64,000 nt of DNA from Amblyomma americanum (taxonomy: Eukaryota > Arthropoda > Arachnida > Ixodida > Ixodidae): NCBI RefSeq assembly GCF_052857255.1, contig NC_135505.1, positions 65,388,149 through 65,452,148 on the forward strand, given 5' to 3'. Of the stretch, positions 54,076 through 64,000 are shown piece after piece. The notes beneath the pieces are model-generated. The model worked only from the letters and a program-made list of their open reading frames with translations, did not search any database and was not told where the DNA came from. The first letter of the stretch is position 1, and the number at the start of each line of letters is the position of its first letter. A program made the translations under genes and the position numbers.

Positions 54076-55057
54076 CGTCAAATTACGCATAATGCCCATA
54101 GTGATTCGTCGCGGATACAGCGAACAATTTTGGCCGCACCACTCTCTTATAGTAAACAAGAAGGCATCGAAACCTCTTGAAGTTGAAGAGGTCATGCTTC
54201 CAGCAAGCACAGAGATCAAGGAGCGTTTTTCACCCTTCTCGACAGTGCCCTGGAAAGAACACATGGACCCAAATATTCAAACGGCGGCATTGAAACAATA
54301 ACCTCCTACCAAGCCTGCACCGATGGCCTATGAGGGCAATCATTGCCTGTGTTTTAGCCAGCTGGGCAAAGCATCCTAAGTGGAAGAAGCGCGGTGCATG
54401 TGAGACAGGGGCATCGTCGGAAGCAGATATAATGACCTTGGCCGTAGATCAACACGCAGCAGCAATTTGAGAATTTTAAAAGCCAGGCTGGCCACGTGGT
54501 ATGTATCGCCTGCCCAGTCGGCTCCATCTTTTGGCGCTGCTACTACATGCACCCAGCGTAATACAGCGGACAGTGCAGCTGATGCACTCTGCCATGAGCG
54601 CAGCGCTGTGCTACTGTACTCCTTGGCATGAGCCGAGGAACAACAGATGACGCTCGAAACACTACATTTTGTTATGCAAAGCTGCCAGATGTTTCCTCGG
54701 ATGAATATGTTCCTACCCATCACGAAACTTCAGAGGCGCATGCTCTGACTAAGTGTGAGCACTCCCCTACTGCCAGGAATCTTTATGTGGCTGACCTGCC
54801 ACCAGCTGGCATGCACACTTACACCTTCAGTTAAATCCCAACCGTAATTTTGATAGTTGGCAGCAAGGGTCTTGTCAAGGAATTAATGACACCTTAGAAG
54901 CCTGGAAGGAGCCATGACATAAGTAGGCACGCATAAAGCAGAAATAAAAAATATATGCCACTTTGCTGTCCTTAGTATTTTTGGCTGTTATACGGAGAGT
55001 CCACTTAATACGATCGTCGGATGTAACGAACGGAATTTGTGTGTTGTCAGGTTCATT
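54076..55057. other. No gene recognised
   Basis: Short frames on both strands (for example 54376-54723 minus) lack recognisable motifs. No terminal repeats seen. Confidence 0.4.
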
Positions 55058-55400
55058 TTAAGGGGGCTCGACTACAACTGCTTTATACATTACTCTTAAG
55101 GAATATTGGTAAACTGTCATTCCATTCATGATCTGCGAGAACCTTCGAAATGCGCTCCACACCATTCTTAATATAGTTATTTCGCTCTTGTGATTCAGAT
55201 CTGCGGTCACTACCTGCCCTAAGTATTCCTTTACCACTTCCAGCACCTCACTGCTAATTGTTAAGTGCTTTTCTGTTCCGAGACTGTTGAGAATTACTTA
55301 CTTTAGTTTTCTGCATATTAATTTTTAGACCCACTGTTCGACTCTGTCTAACTCATTGATCATGCTTTGCAGTTCGTCTCCTGAGTGACTGATTGGAGGG
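55058..55400 (-). pseudogene. RTE-type non-LTR RT fragment
   Basis: Minus strand: SHSGDELQSMINELDRVEQW, then, after a stop and a frame change, SSEVLEVVKEYLGQVVTADL, KSEITILRMVWSAFRRFSQI and MYKAVV. These are the blocks just after the RT active site in RTE-type endonuclease-RT proteins. Only about 110 residues remain. Confidence 0.65.
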
Positions 55401-55821
55401 TTCAGCTCTCTTTGGTTAATGGTAAACCTCGAGCGCAATGTTTCACTGCAGGAAGCCAGACTTACAGCGTAACACAGTGGGCCAGTGTAATGCATATAAT
55501 TTTGCTTCGAAAAGTGCAGTTTTCTTCTGCATATGGTCTTGTGGTGGTCCATTTTTTGTGCCTTTTGCATCCAATTTTAGAATGTGTGTGAAACTTATGG
55601 TGTTAGGCATGAATACGAGCTTTCTTGCTTATTTTTTTCTCAGAACTGCCCGGAGGGAGGCGATTGTCAGGTGAACCACATCGTACACCTTAGGAGAGCA
55701 CCGAGAAAGGCATTTTGGGCCAATAAATATGATTGTGCTCAAGTAAGGTGTTTTCGTATCTGTTCTGGAGTGCACATACAGAGCCCGACCAGTCAGCTGC
55801 TCAATAACTGGGCAATGACTG

Positions 55822-57652
55822 CAGTACAGCAAAAGCTCGTTAAATCTAAGTCGTTGGGACCACGCATATTATTCGAATTAACTGACCACAGAAAAAATAT
55901 GGAGACGGGAGAAAAATTTTGTTGCTGGAATGCGCTACCGCTATACTGGGCGAAATTTGTGTTTACCACTGCTGCATTTTGTTTTGTAGCTTCCCGCGGG
56001 ATGGCATGGCACGCGCGTGCAACTCAAAGCAACAAATGTGTAACGATGCCATCACAAAGCCAGCAAGCTGAAGCCGATTGAAATAAAAAAGTGAAAAAAT
56101 GAATGGCGATCAACTCAGCTAATCCAAGATACACAACGTGAAAGCTGTCAGCTTTCACTGTGTTCACTGGCCTTGGCATTGACAACGTTCTAGACGCTGA
56201 TGATTTTGAGAAAACGAAGGGCACATAACTGGCTCCCTGGGTCAGTGGACACTTCAGTTGTGCTTTGCGGTTCATGGCGGTGGTGATAGATGTGGGGTGC
56301 ATGCATTAGCGCTGACAACCTTGTGGCAGACACACGGCACTGCTGCAATGGGCAGCAGCGTTCATTGGGTGACCAACCGCTCACGATCAACTATAAACTG
56401 CTACCTAGCAGGGTGGCCGCGTTGCCTATTCAGTGTATGGAACGCACTCGTTACCGATTCCAAGCTATGTCTGCTTGGCTAGATCACATGGTCAGGCAGC
56501 AGCCGCTCCGCAGCTGTGGAGCCCAAGCACAGCGACGGAAGTCTGCTTGGCGGCGCGGTGAAGTCACGCGATGCGTTGCTGTGGCAGCGGCACAGCAAGG
56601 AAGTTCAAGGTCAATCTGCCGCCCACGGCAAATTCGCCGGGGTGAGGCCAGTAAATCTTTCGCTTTAAAAGCGGCATTCCAACCTGCGTAAACACACACG
56701 TGCTGCCCGAACAGCAAACTGAACTGTAAATGCTCGAAGTTTCGGTTTATGGTGCGACGTACGCCTTGGACACCTGGATAGAGTAGGAATCAAAAGTTTG
56801 CCCTCACACTCCCTCCCACTTGTCCGACGCAGTGACCGCCAGCACGAAAGAGCTTGATAAATGTGAGCAATTCTAATTTTTTTCAGCGGAAGCGATGAGT
56901 GTGAAAATTGACAAATTTCGAGTCATTTGGAGCAAACCGATGTGTCCTGCCGGGAACAGGTACCGGCATGGGGTGCATATACTACCTGGCGCTTGTCCAA
57001 AACTACCTAAGGCGCAAAGAGGATGGCGCTACTTTTTGGTCGACCTATCGCTCTACAGAACACTACTTACAAAAGCGGCGCTGCCAGCATTGCGCGCAGT
57101 TAACCCTCGCTAGACATGCACTGACACTGCTAGGGCCGGATGCTTCGATGCCAGCGCCTCCTTTAGATGCTGCCTTGATCGCGGCCGGGTTGGAGAGGAG
57201 CCCGTGCACCGCTGCTATCAGTCTGGACATGCCTTGATGAATAGCCGATAGCATGTAACTTTGAAACTACTATTCATGCCTGCTTTGCAGTGAAGCCCGT
57301 GTTTTCTGCAGGTGCAGTCTCCGGCGGTTTACAAGCTGTATGAGATGGGTTATTGCGCTGAGATGTACTGGGGCTTGGGTGCCTTACATATCGAGCATCG
57401 ACTTTGCTAATAGGCATCTCCCTACAATGTCGCTTCGTGGCTCCGAGTGGTCATCGCTTCTTTAGTTTACAGCGAAATCGGGATCAGACATCCTCGCATG
57501 ACAACTCAGGTCTTCGAATTAACTGAGCTGCAACACGCTGCCACTTCGAATTATCTGGTAAAATTTATATTAGAAATGTTGGGACTGCAAAAATCATCAC
57601 TATCCAGGATTTCGAATTACCAGAGTTCGAATTATCAGGGTTTTACTGTATA
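55822..57652. mobile_element. Possible pogo-like non-autonomous element
   Basis: The left border CAGTACAGCAAAAGCTCGTT and the right border, read inverted as CAGTAAAACCCTGATAATTC, both resemble pogo/Tigger termini, and both subterminal regions contain repeated TTCGAATTA words. The inside has only short frames without a transposase. Border matching is imperfect, so the pairing of the two ends is uncertain. Confidence 0.3.
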
Positions 57653-57667
57653 TTCAATCATTACGCC

Positions 57668-57885
57668 ACGACAAGAATACGACACAGCAGAAGACAGGAC
57701 AACACAATTACGACAGGGTACAGAAAACATGAATATGACACAACAGAAGACAGGACAACACAGTTACAACACAAGACAGACAACAGGAATACGACACAAC
57801 AGAAGACAGACACACACAGATAAGACAAGACCGACAACACAATTACGACACAAGACAGACAATAGTAATACCACATGCAAAAATA
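57668..57885. repeat. Minisatellite of GACACAACAGAAGACAGGAC-like units
   Basis: Units of about 55-65 bp made of ACAAGACAGACAAC, AATACGACACAACAGAAGAC and ACAACACAATTACGAC words repeat at least three times, degenerate. Adjacent to the possible pogo-like right border. Confidence 0.8.
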
Positions 57886-57934
57886 CAAGAAGAGTTTTTG
57901 TTGTGTTTTTGTTTTATTTTTCAACTGGGTAGCA

Positions 57935-58940
57935 CCAGATTTTTCGAACGTGCTCGAAAAAATTGATGCAGATTGAGTTCAAGGAGGATCGAAAGTGCCC
58001 TTGTGACAGGGGTGTTTGAGACATTGTTGGGTAACGCAACGACAGCAGAATCCAATACTTGGAACTCGTCTAATACTGGCGCAGGCGTCTCAGTCGGTTG
58101 GGTTTTGGGATCAGCATTAAAGGATATTCGACAGTGCAGAGCGCTGACATGGAAGGGGCAGCCTCTGAAACTCGCTGGATGATCACCAGCTCAATTGGCG
58201 CAAGCAAAATCGGCCTTGCAGTTTTTAAAGTCGTGGTCGCCGCCGCACCGCTTACTGCGTCGATCCTTTGTCCAAACTTTGGCCACGTGCCCGAACCGTT
58301 GACATCTAAAACACCGTGAAGGAGCTTCAGTGGAATCGGCAACTGCGTGTTTTGTGAATCCCAGATCATTTTTTTCGGGGCGCTCTGAGTTGAGAGCGAA
58401 TGCCAGTACGATAGAGTTGGTAGGTTTTGCGGACCATTTTTTTTCTGGAGACTCCACACGACGCAGGAGTCTTTTTACGTGCAGGCACGTTGTGATTTCA
58501 CGTAATCACGCATGTCGCGTTCTGAATACCAGTTTGGTACTCCCTTAATAACACATAACAGAGGTGTTATTCATGAAGGAATGGGGAAAGCGCATGTTAA
58601 TTTTGATGTCACCAATCTGAGAGCTCTGTAGGAGCTTGTCAACCTGCTCTTCCATCGAGACATTCAGCTGAAGAGCCCCTTGCACGGTGAACAGAGTACG
58701 AATAGGAGCTGATCCCAGCAGTGCTTGAAAGGTCCCGAAAAGCAAGATGGGATTCCTCTCTCCTAAATCAGCCGCTTTCTCTCTTGGCTCAACCACTACC
58801 GGGATCCTGACCATTCGTTGCTTGCGATGACTCACCAACCTGAAGCCCACGTTATCCACTAAGCCATGAGGTACGTCTCACTGGAAGGGTGGTCATCTCC
58901 ATGTTCTGGTCGCTCCACAGCCTGGGAAGCCATGACCGCC
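57935..58940 (-). pseudogene. ORF1 (gag-like) of an I-group non-LTR element
   Basis: Minus strand: a start region near 58932 (ATG, ASQAVERPEHGDD), then VGFRLVSHRKQRMVRIPVVV, RNPILLFGTFQALL, NSIVLAFALNSERPE, LGFTKHAVADSTEAPSRC and a run of CCHC-type knuckles: CFRCQRFGHVAKVW and RCGGDHDFKNC. The fourth zinc ligand of the first knuckle is Trp instead of Cys. Frame changes near 58860 and 58540 break it. Such ORF1 proteins bind element RNA. No ORF2 is attached; sequence after about 57940 is unrelated repeat. Confidence 0.65.
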
Positions 58941-59049
58941 TCTTCCGAGCCAGCCTCCTTAGACAGGCGTGGTCCCTTTGGGCATGTCGGCGCCGGAGCA
59001 GTCGTACTTACTCTTCCCGTATATACAGTACCGCTTTCAAGATGCAGCC

Positions 59050-62000
59050 GTCCTCGAATAATGAAATAAAACTAGGTAAATTAGGCGAAATTAGGTGAAG
59101 AACCAGAGCTGAGGCGACAGTAGGTCAAACAACGTCTCCGTCTTCCTATGTATATGCAAGATGTGCGCTGCTTAGATCATGTTCCAACATTCCCCAGTCT
59201 CAAACACTTTTCAAAACAAGAAAAAACGAAAATGAGTCACTGCTTAAAGCTGATCATTTTGCCAGAGCTTTCCAATTTTTATACTGGTAGACAGCACGCA
59301 GCTAAATGGCGGTAGGCGCAGAAAAAAAAGAATTGAAAAATCACAAAAATCACTGTGTAATAACACTCGATGGTTCCCAAAAAGGACGGCGTTCGCATGC
59401 AATCTGGCAGGTGACAGTAAAATAATGATTTTCCGTGCGAGGCTGCTCGGGATAACTTGGAATGCAAGTTCCCCACCGGTGACAGCACCTGCCATCCCAG
59501 GGCAGTATCGCATCAAATTGCCGCTGCAACACTGCGCAAGGAATAGTATGCGTAGTCCCATATATCTATGAATGTTAATTAGAGAAAGATTATTTCTGCA
59601 TATATGGGCATCAACTCCTTAGCTGTCACGTCATACCCTTAAGGAGGAGTGCGTGGCACGTCACAGCGGCGACTGCCTTCATGAAGTTCGCGCGAAGATT
59701 ACAAGGTTTGCGGCTGCGTCGCGGCGGCAACGGCTACGCATATAGAGCCATGTAGAAGTATAACTGCCAGCTGCATGGCCTCCGATTACGTCACGCGGCA
59801 GCGCGCGGCGACTTCGTTCAGAAAGTGAGCGGGCGGGTTTGCGCCTTCTCACACTGACGCAGTGTTAAGCGCTTCTGCCGGCTTTTATTATTTTCCTAAT
59901 AATTTTTATTTTGTATATTTTCTCTTTTTTCTTAATGACATGGCTACTCACATGCACAGAGTCGTAAGGTAACGCATATACTTAGCCTTTGTTCGGCGAG
60001 AAGAAACGCAGTATTGTGGCCCATCGGCTGCGTGTTTGCCTCGCACTCTGTAATGCTTGGTGTCAATTCTCCACACCTATGATAGGAATCTTATTTTTTC
60101 TAATACCGCGGTGACGACATCGAGAATTTTTGCGACCAATGCTGCTGTTCAAAGCCCACGCTGGGTTTCGAAGCAGATCAGGCATGCAATGAATTCGCTT
60201 TAAAACCGAAATGTCGCCGGTAACAGCAGCGTTCCGGAAAGCTGACAAGCTCTTTTTGCAGCATTATCGACGGATTGCTGACGAACGTGGAGGCTTTCTG
60301 TTAAGTTCAGGACGCTTTCAAATTCTGAAAAATTTTCCCTTATGTCCCTACACTTTCTTAATGTCTCAGAGCAATGACGGAATTGTTTGCATCCATACTT
60401 GATACAGCGGGTGCCGAATATATTCCTCCTGGCCCCTAGAAGGAGAGAATGAGTTCGTAATGTTAGTAAATTAGACACCGGCCTATCGGGCCTGCGTACC
60501 TCCATACGATAGTAGTTTCTCACAAACCGCGCCGCTTGGATGGGTATATTTCGCCTACACGCAGTGGTCGTTTATTTAGAAATTACTGTTAGCCTCCCAA
60601 TATCCTACCGTCTGCGTGAAGGCTCTTAGAGAGTCACGAAAGGAAAAGAAAGACGCATAACTGGCTCTCTAGGTAAATAGAACCCTGAATCGCGTTTTGA
60701 GGCAGGTAGCCGTGGTGCCACCTGCAAAAAAAAAAAACAGTGCTCTCGCACAATATTTGTGCTTAGCAAATCTCAACCGCCAGCAAGCATTTATTTTTTT
60801 GCAAGTACACTGGACATGCTGGTGCACGTAAGTGCAAAACCTCTGGAAGCATCCTTGTCTGGTGTGTCATTTGGTGGAATTTGCGCGTGGTAGAGTAGTA
60901 ATTTCATATTGTTAATAACAACGCATATGCAACTGTTGCCTGATCGGGAAGTATTGTAGCGAAGGTTGCCGTTGCGTAAAATAAATTATGGCTGACAGCA
61001 ATCCATTGCCTTTATTTGTAGCGATAGCTACATTACGCTTGCTCTTCGAGCCTTAAACGTAGCCACCCTTGAGCTCCGTGGCGGCACCATGGCTTGTCAC
61101 GTGGTTGGTCACGTGGTGAGGAGCAGCTGCTGGCGGTGCGGCGCGCCGGCGAAACCGAGTATGGAGTGGAGAGGGGGGAGAGAATGAATCCACGTTCAGG
61201 AAAGAAGATGAAGAATGAACGTCCATGGAAACGCAGCGGCTAAAGACTGACTGTGCAATTCGATTGAGTGAGTTCCACACGGCCAGCTGTAGCCATCGTG
61301 TCACTCACTCCAGGTTGAGCCGGAGATAAACCACAGCCATTTTTGAAGTGACGGTGCCGATTGTGTCAATTTTCGACACTATGACCCGTCCCCGTTTTGG
61401 CTTTGGTAGATTCACCTGACACCACACCGACTTGCCCCAATTTCTTTCCTTCGTCGATTTCGGACTCTGCAACCTTCATTTCCTGGTTTTTTGAAACACT
61501 AATAAAGAGTCAAAAACTAACTGTGTTCTACTACAAGTGCTGATGGCTCAGGAATTTAACTGCGGTGTGTGAATATGAAGCATAACATGCTGCAAGTTAA
61601 CAATTTGGCTGGAATTAAGACAGGGAGCTCTAAGAAAGAGACATAAAAATAGCGTCGCGGTGGCCGCATGCCCTCTAGATTGGCACAATCTCTCTTACAA
61701 ATTAGTGTTGATGGCACCCGTTATATTTATAAAATAGAAAACCTGATCAAAAATGGCCCTGATTTCAGTGCTAGATCTGCGCTGAAGTTGACGGTGTGGA
61801 TAGGGCGATTTATTTCTTGGACTCTTAGTTTCCTGATGCTACTTTATCTGAGGATATGTGCGTTGAACTCCGCCAGCAGATCCACCCGACTTTCACCACA
61901 ATTGTGCCTGAGTCAGATAGTCGCTCCAGTTTCTCCTTGTAATTGTGCGACCACAAGTTCACCCACGGCAGTGCGATCGATTAAGGCGCACCAGAGCAGG

Positions 62001-62540
62001 ACTGACTATTATGATATGTGATCGCATAGTTCTGCTTAACAAAATTGCACCCTATTGGAGGGGCACAACACCTGTGCGGATAGCATAAGACCGCGTTTGT
62101 AAGGGAACCGAACTACAGAAGTATTAGAAGGTGCGGGCCTTTTAGCGTGCCACGACATTGGCACCAATGATTGTACGAAATTTTTGTTCCATGTGATAAT
62201 AAAAGCTTGCCTTGTAGGGCACAAAATTTTTTGTCGTTTTGCACATCTACTTTTGATCAAGCGCTCGAAACTATTTCACAAGCAGCTTTTTCTTTCCCCA
62301 CACCACTCACTTTCATCGAAAACTACGAGCAGCAATCTTCACAACACCACTCTGTCAACTGCGTGATCAGAGTTGCGTGCAAAACGCCAGCAAATTTTCT
62401 GCAAATTGAACGGGAAAAAGAGTTATAGCGCCGGAAATTTCCTAATCGCCGAAGAATCTTTTTCAATCTTTGTGCTGCCACAGCCATTCCATACTTAGGC
62501 GCGTTGCGGCAACGAGATAGAACGCGTGATAAGGTGTTCC
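59050..62540. other. No gene recognised
   Basis: Short frames only. A direct repeat GTCACGTGGTTG / GTCACGTGGTGA (61098-61121) carries two CACGTG boxes 12 bp apart, and AATAAAG occurs near 61500. These could be regulatory or part of a repeat; no attached exon was found. Confidence 0.4.
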
Positions 62541-62547
62541 CTGTGCA

Positions 62548-62583
62548 TATAAGCAGTCAGGCGCAGACACAAACTTCTCAGTT
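62548..62583 (+). promoter_or_regulatory. TATA box and initiator of the 62687 gene
   Basis: TATAA at 62548-62552 and an arthropod-type initiator TCAGTT at 62578-62583 are 32 bp apart (T of TATA to A of the initiator), the standard core-promoter spacing. Transcription would start near 62580, leaving a leader of about 107 nt before the ATG. Confidence 0.75.
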
Positions 62584-62686
62584 TTTGCCAGCGGTGCTCA
62601 TGAACACACTCAGCTTTGAGTTTAGTCAGGACGCGGAATAGACGAGCGGTAGCAACCACCTAGCTGTCACTGCGAAAACACGCATC

Positions 62687-63541
62687 ATGTCCGACGGCAA
62701 GGAGAGGCGCAAACCATCCCCGGAGGGACAAGGCCTTCCCAGCAAGAAGACTAAAAGTACCGACGAGGAGGAGGCGTCAACATCGCGCGAATCACGTTCA
62801 CCAGGTGAAGCTGGGACCTCTCAGCGCTCAAGGTCCCAGTCCGTCGCGGAACCAGGTGGAAGCCAGTCGACGCGCACTTCGAAGTCGTCGAAGAAGGAAC
62901 TCGGCTCTACTGTTCTATCCCTTTGTTGCGGCGCTTCGCCTGGGAAGAAAAAAGGCGATTCACCCACGGCACCTATGCAGCGCAGGACTCCGTCGCCGAG
63001 ACCGTCGTCCTTGGGCGCCACCTCGAAGACAGCTCAAGGAACACCGAAGAAGTCCTCTTTGCGCCAAAAAACCCCACCGCCTCAGCCGTCAGTGTCCCCG
63101 GGCGGATCAACAACACCTAAAAAGTCGTCGCTGAAAAAACGGACACCACCGCGGGAGCCAGGCGCTGAGGCGGAGGCTTCGGAAGGTGCCTCTCGAAGCA
63201 CAGGGCCCAAGGTGTCTTTTGCGGACATGAAGGAAGGCCTCATGCCGCAGGACGACTACCTGTTTCGAACCTTCAGGTACCGGAGACAGGTTTTCGAGCA
63301 ACTTCCGCCCGAACTGGTGGAACAAGAAAGACGGCGGCGCTTGTCCGGACAACCAGACTACCTGGAGCTAGCTGCTGCGGGAATGTTGGGCCCACCAGAG
63401 GATTTAGGAAGACCTTCCACGTCCGGAGTAACGGCGCCAGTGGCGCATCCATCCCAGGAGCCGCCTCCAAGTACTGAGTCCGACCCTGGTAAGAAGGAGC
63501 AAGACCCGAGTAACGAGGAAGAGTCCGGAGACAGAGCGTAA
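62687..63541 (+). CDS. Intronless gene for a disordered Ser/Pro/Lys-rich protein
   Basis: 284 codons from ATG 62687 to TAA, downstream of a well-spaced core promoter. Not a recognised family. Residues 1-170 are Ser/Pro/Lys/Glu-rich and probably disordered. They include a duplicated TPKKSSL (119-125 and 143-149), each followed by basic residues and TPP. KVSF at 175-178 fits the RVxF docking motif for protein phosphatase 1. Residues about 185-220 (DDYLFRTFRYRRQVFEQL, then ELVEQERRRR) are the most ordered-looking, helical and basic; the tail is acidic and Pro-rich. No signal peptide or membrane segment is evident. TP/SP sites suggest kinase regulation, which is inference. No canonical AATAAA was found downstream before the window ends. 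Confidence 0.75.
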   Translation: MSDGKERRKPSPEGQGLPSKKTKSTDEEEASTSRESRSPGEAGTSQRSRSQSVAEPGGSQSTRTSKSSKKELGSTVLSLCCGASPGKKKGDSPTAPMQRRTPSPRPSSLGATSKTAQGTPKKSSLRQKTPPPQPSVSPGGSTTPKKSSLKKRTPPREPGAEAEASEGASRSTGPKVSFADMKEGLMPQDDYLFRTFRYRRQVFEQLPPELVEQERRRRLSGQPDYLELAAAGMLGPPEDLGRPSTSGVTAPVAHPSQEPPPSTESDPGKKEQDPSNEEESGDRA

Positions 63542-64000
63542 GGCAGAAAATACTGTACCCAAGAGGAGGAGCTGCTTGTTAAAGCTGTTTTGTGCTATGC
63601 TGTGTCTAGGGCATGACTGGCGTATGAATGCATGGAAAATTTGTAGGCACCGCAGAGATTACAATGTGTCTACTAGGTGACCGCTACGTCCTGTATTGCA
63701 TAGACGCCACCGAAGATTGCTTGATTATATGCATGTTTTCTTTCTCCGTGAATTTGCTTGACATGTTCACACGGAGTATATTTGTTGTCTTGTGCTCGGT
63801 CGTTTCGCTCCTTCTGCGCAGATGAAAACGTGCAAGCCTTTGACTTATGTGCCACTATATTCCGCTTTTACTACAAATTCTTTGCTCTAGGTACAGTGAA
63901 ATATTATACATTTATAGCTTTGTGACTCTCCATTTTCCGAGCCTCAAGTCTGTGTGCTACAGGTTTGCTTTTAACCATGAACAAAAACTGCCTCCGTAAG
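63542..64000. other. Downstream flank, nothing recognised
   Basis: Presumably the 3' UTR and flank of the 62687 gene. Short frames at 63628-63825 and 63673-63855 show no motif. Confidence 0.4.

Noticed and set aside
54376..54834. ORFs on both strands downstream of the LTR element
   Set aside because: No motif and mutual overlap; no evidence for either.
56895..57237. ORF of 109 codons with two CxxC-like pairs
   Set aside because: The Cys pattern is incomplete, a second frame overlaps it, and it lies inside a likely non-autonomous element.

Overview
The window looks like nuclear DNA of a hard tick (Ixodidae) or a close chelicerate. The reasons are tRNA-derived SINEs that resemble the tick Ruka family (9310-9475, 9545-9775, 23234-23478), spliced genes with GT..AG introns, and a dense, nested load of non-LTR, LTR and DNA transposons of kinds I associate with tick genomes. 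No bacterial operon, rRNA, true tRNA gene or CRISPR array was found. Species assignment is inference; no database was searched.

Layout. 1-3.6 kb: mostly non-coding, with a poly-C tract (1728-1794) and a doubtful spliced gene ending at a poly(A) signal (3589). 3.9-6.6 kb: a four-exon SWIM / YqaJ-like nuclease / PHD gene whose splice phases can be followed exactly; one TAG interrupts the nuclease exon. 6.5-14 kb: an RNase H relic, a broken THAP/DDE transposase on the minus strand, two SINEs, minisatellites and a decayed I-group non-LTR element. 14-17.5 kb: a Myb/SANT-like exon, a fold-back repeat in three copies, and a palindromic minisatellite. 17.9-21.5 kb: an I-group non-LTR element (minus) with a UAAUG ORF1/ORF2 overlap. 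23.5-29.8 kb: a CACTA/EnSpm-like transposase gene (minus) with a 5'-truncated non-LTR element inserted in an exon, flanked by an exact 9-bp target duplication. 32.8-34.3 kb: a Tigger-like relic. 35.5-41.7 kb: a CR1-like element (minus) split by a second CR1-like element (plus). 43.6 kb: a BEN-domain exon. 45.1-47.3 kb: a segment bounded by perfect 16-bp terminal inverted repeats. 47.5-54.1 kb: an LTR retrotransposon with 765-bp LTRs and a 4-bp TSD. 55-59 kb: RTE-like and I-like fragments, pogo-like ends and a minisatellite. 62.5-63.5 kb: a TATA/Inr promoter and an intact intronless ORF for a disordered protein.

The most unusual object is the LTR element. Its RT, RNase H and integrase C-terminus look Ty3/Gypsy-like, but integrase is encoded upstream of RT, an order otherwise typical of Ty1/Copia and described for the Gmr1-type Gypsy elements. 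The only apparently intact cellular gene is the ORF at 62687-63541. Most other coding sequence is mobile-element derived and carries stops, frameshifts or deletions, so the window reads as a transposon graveyard in which the order of insertion can be worked out.
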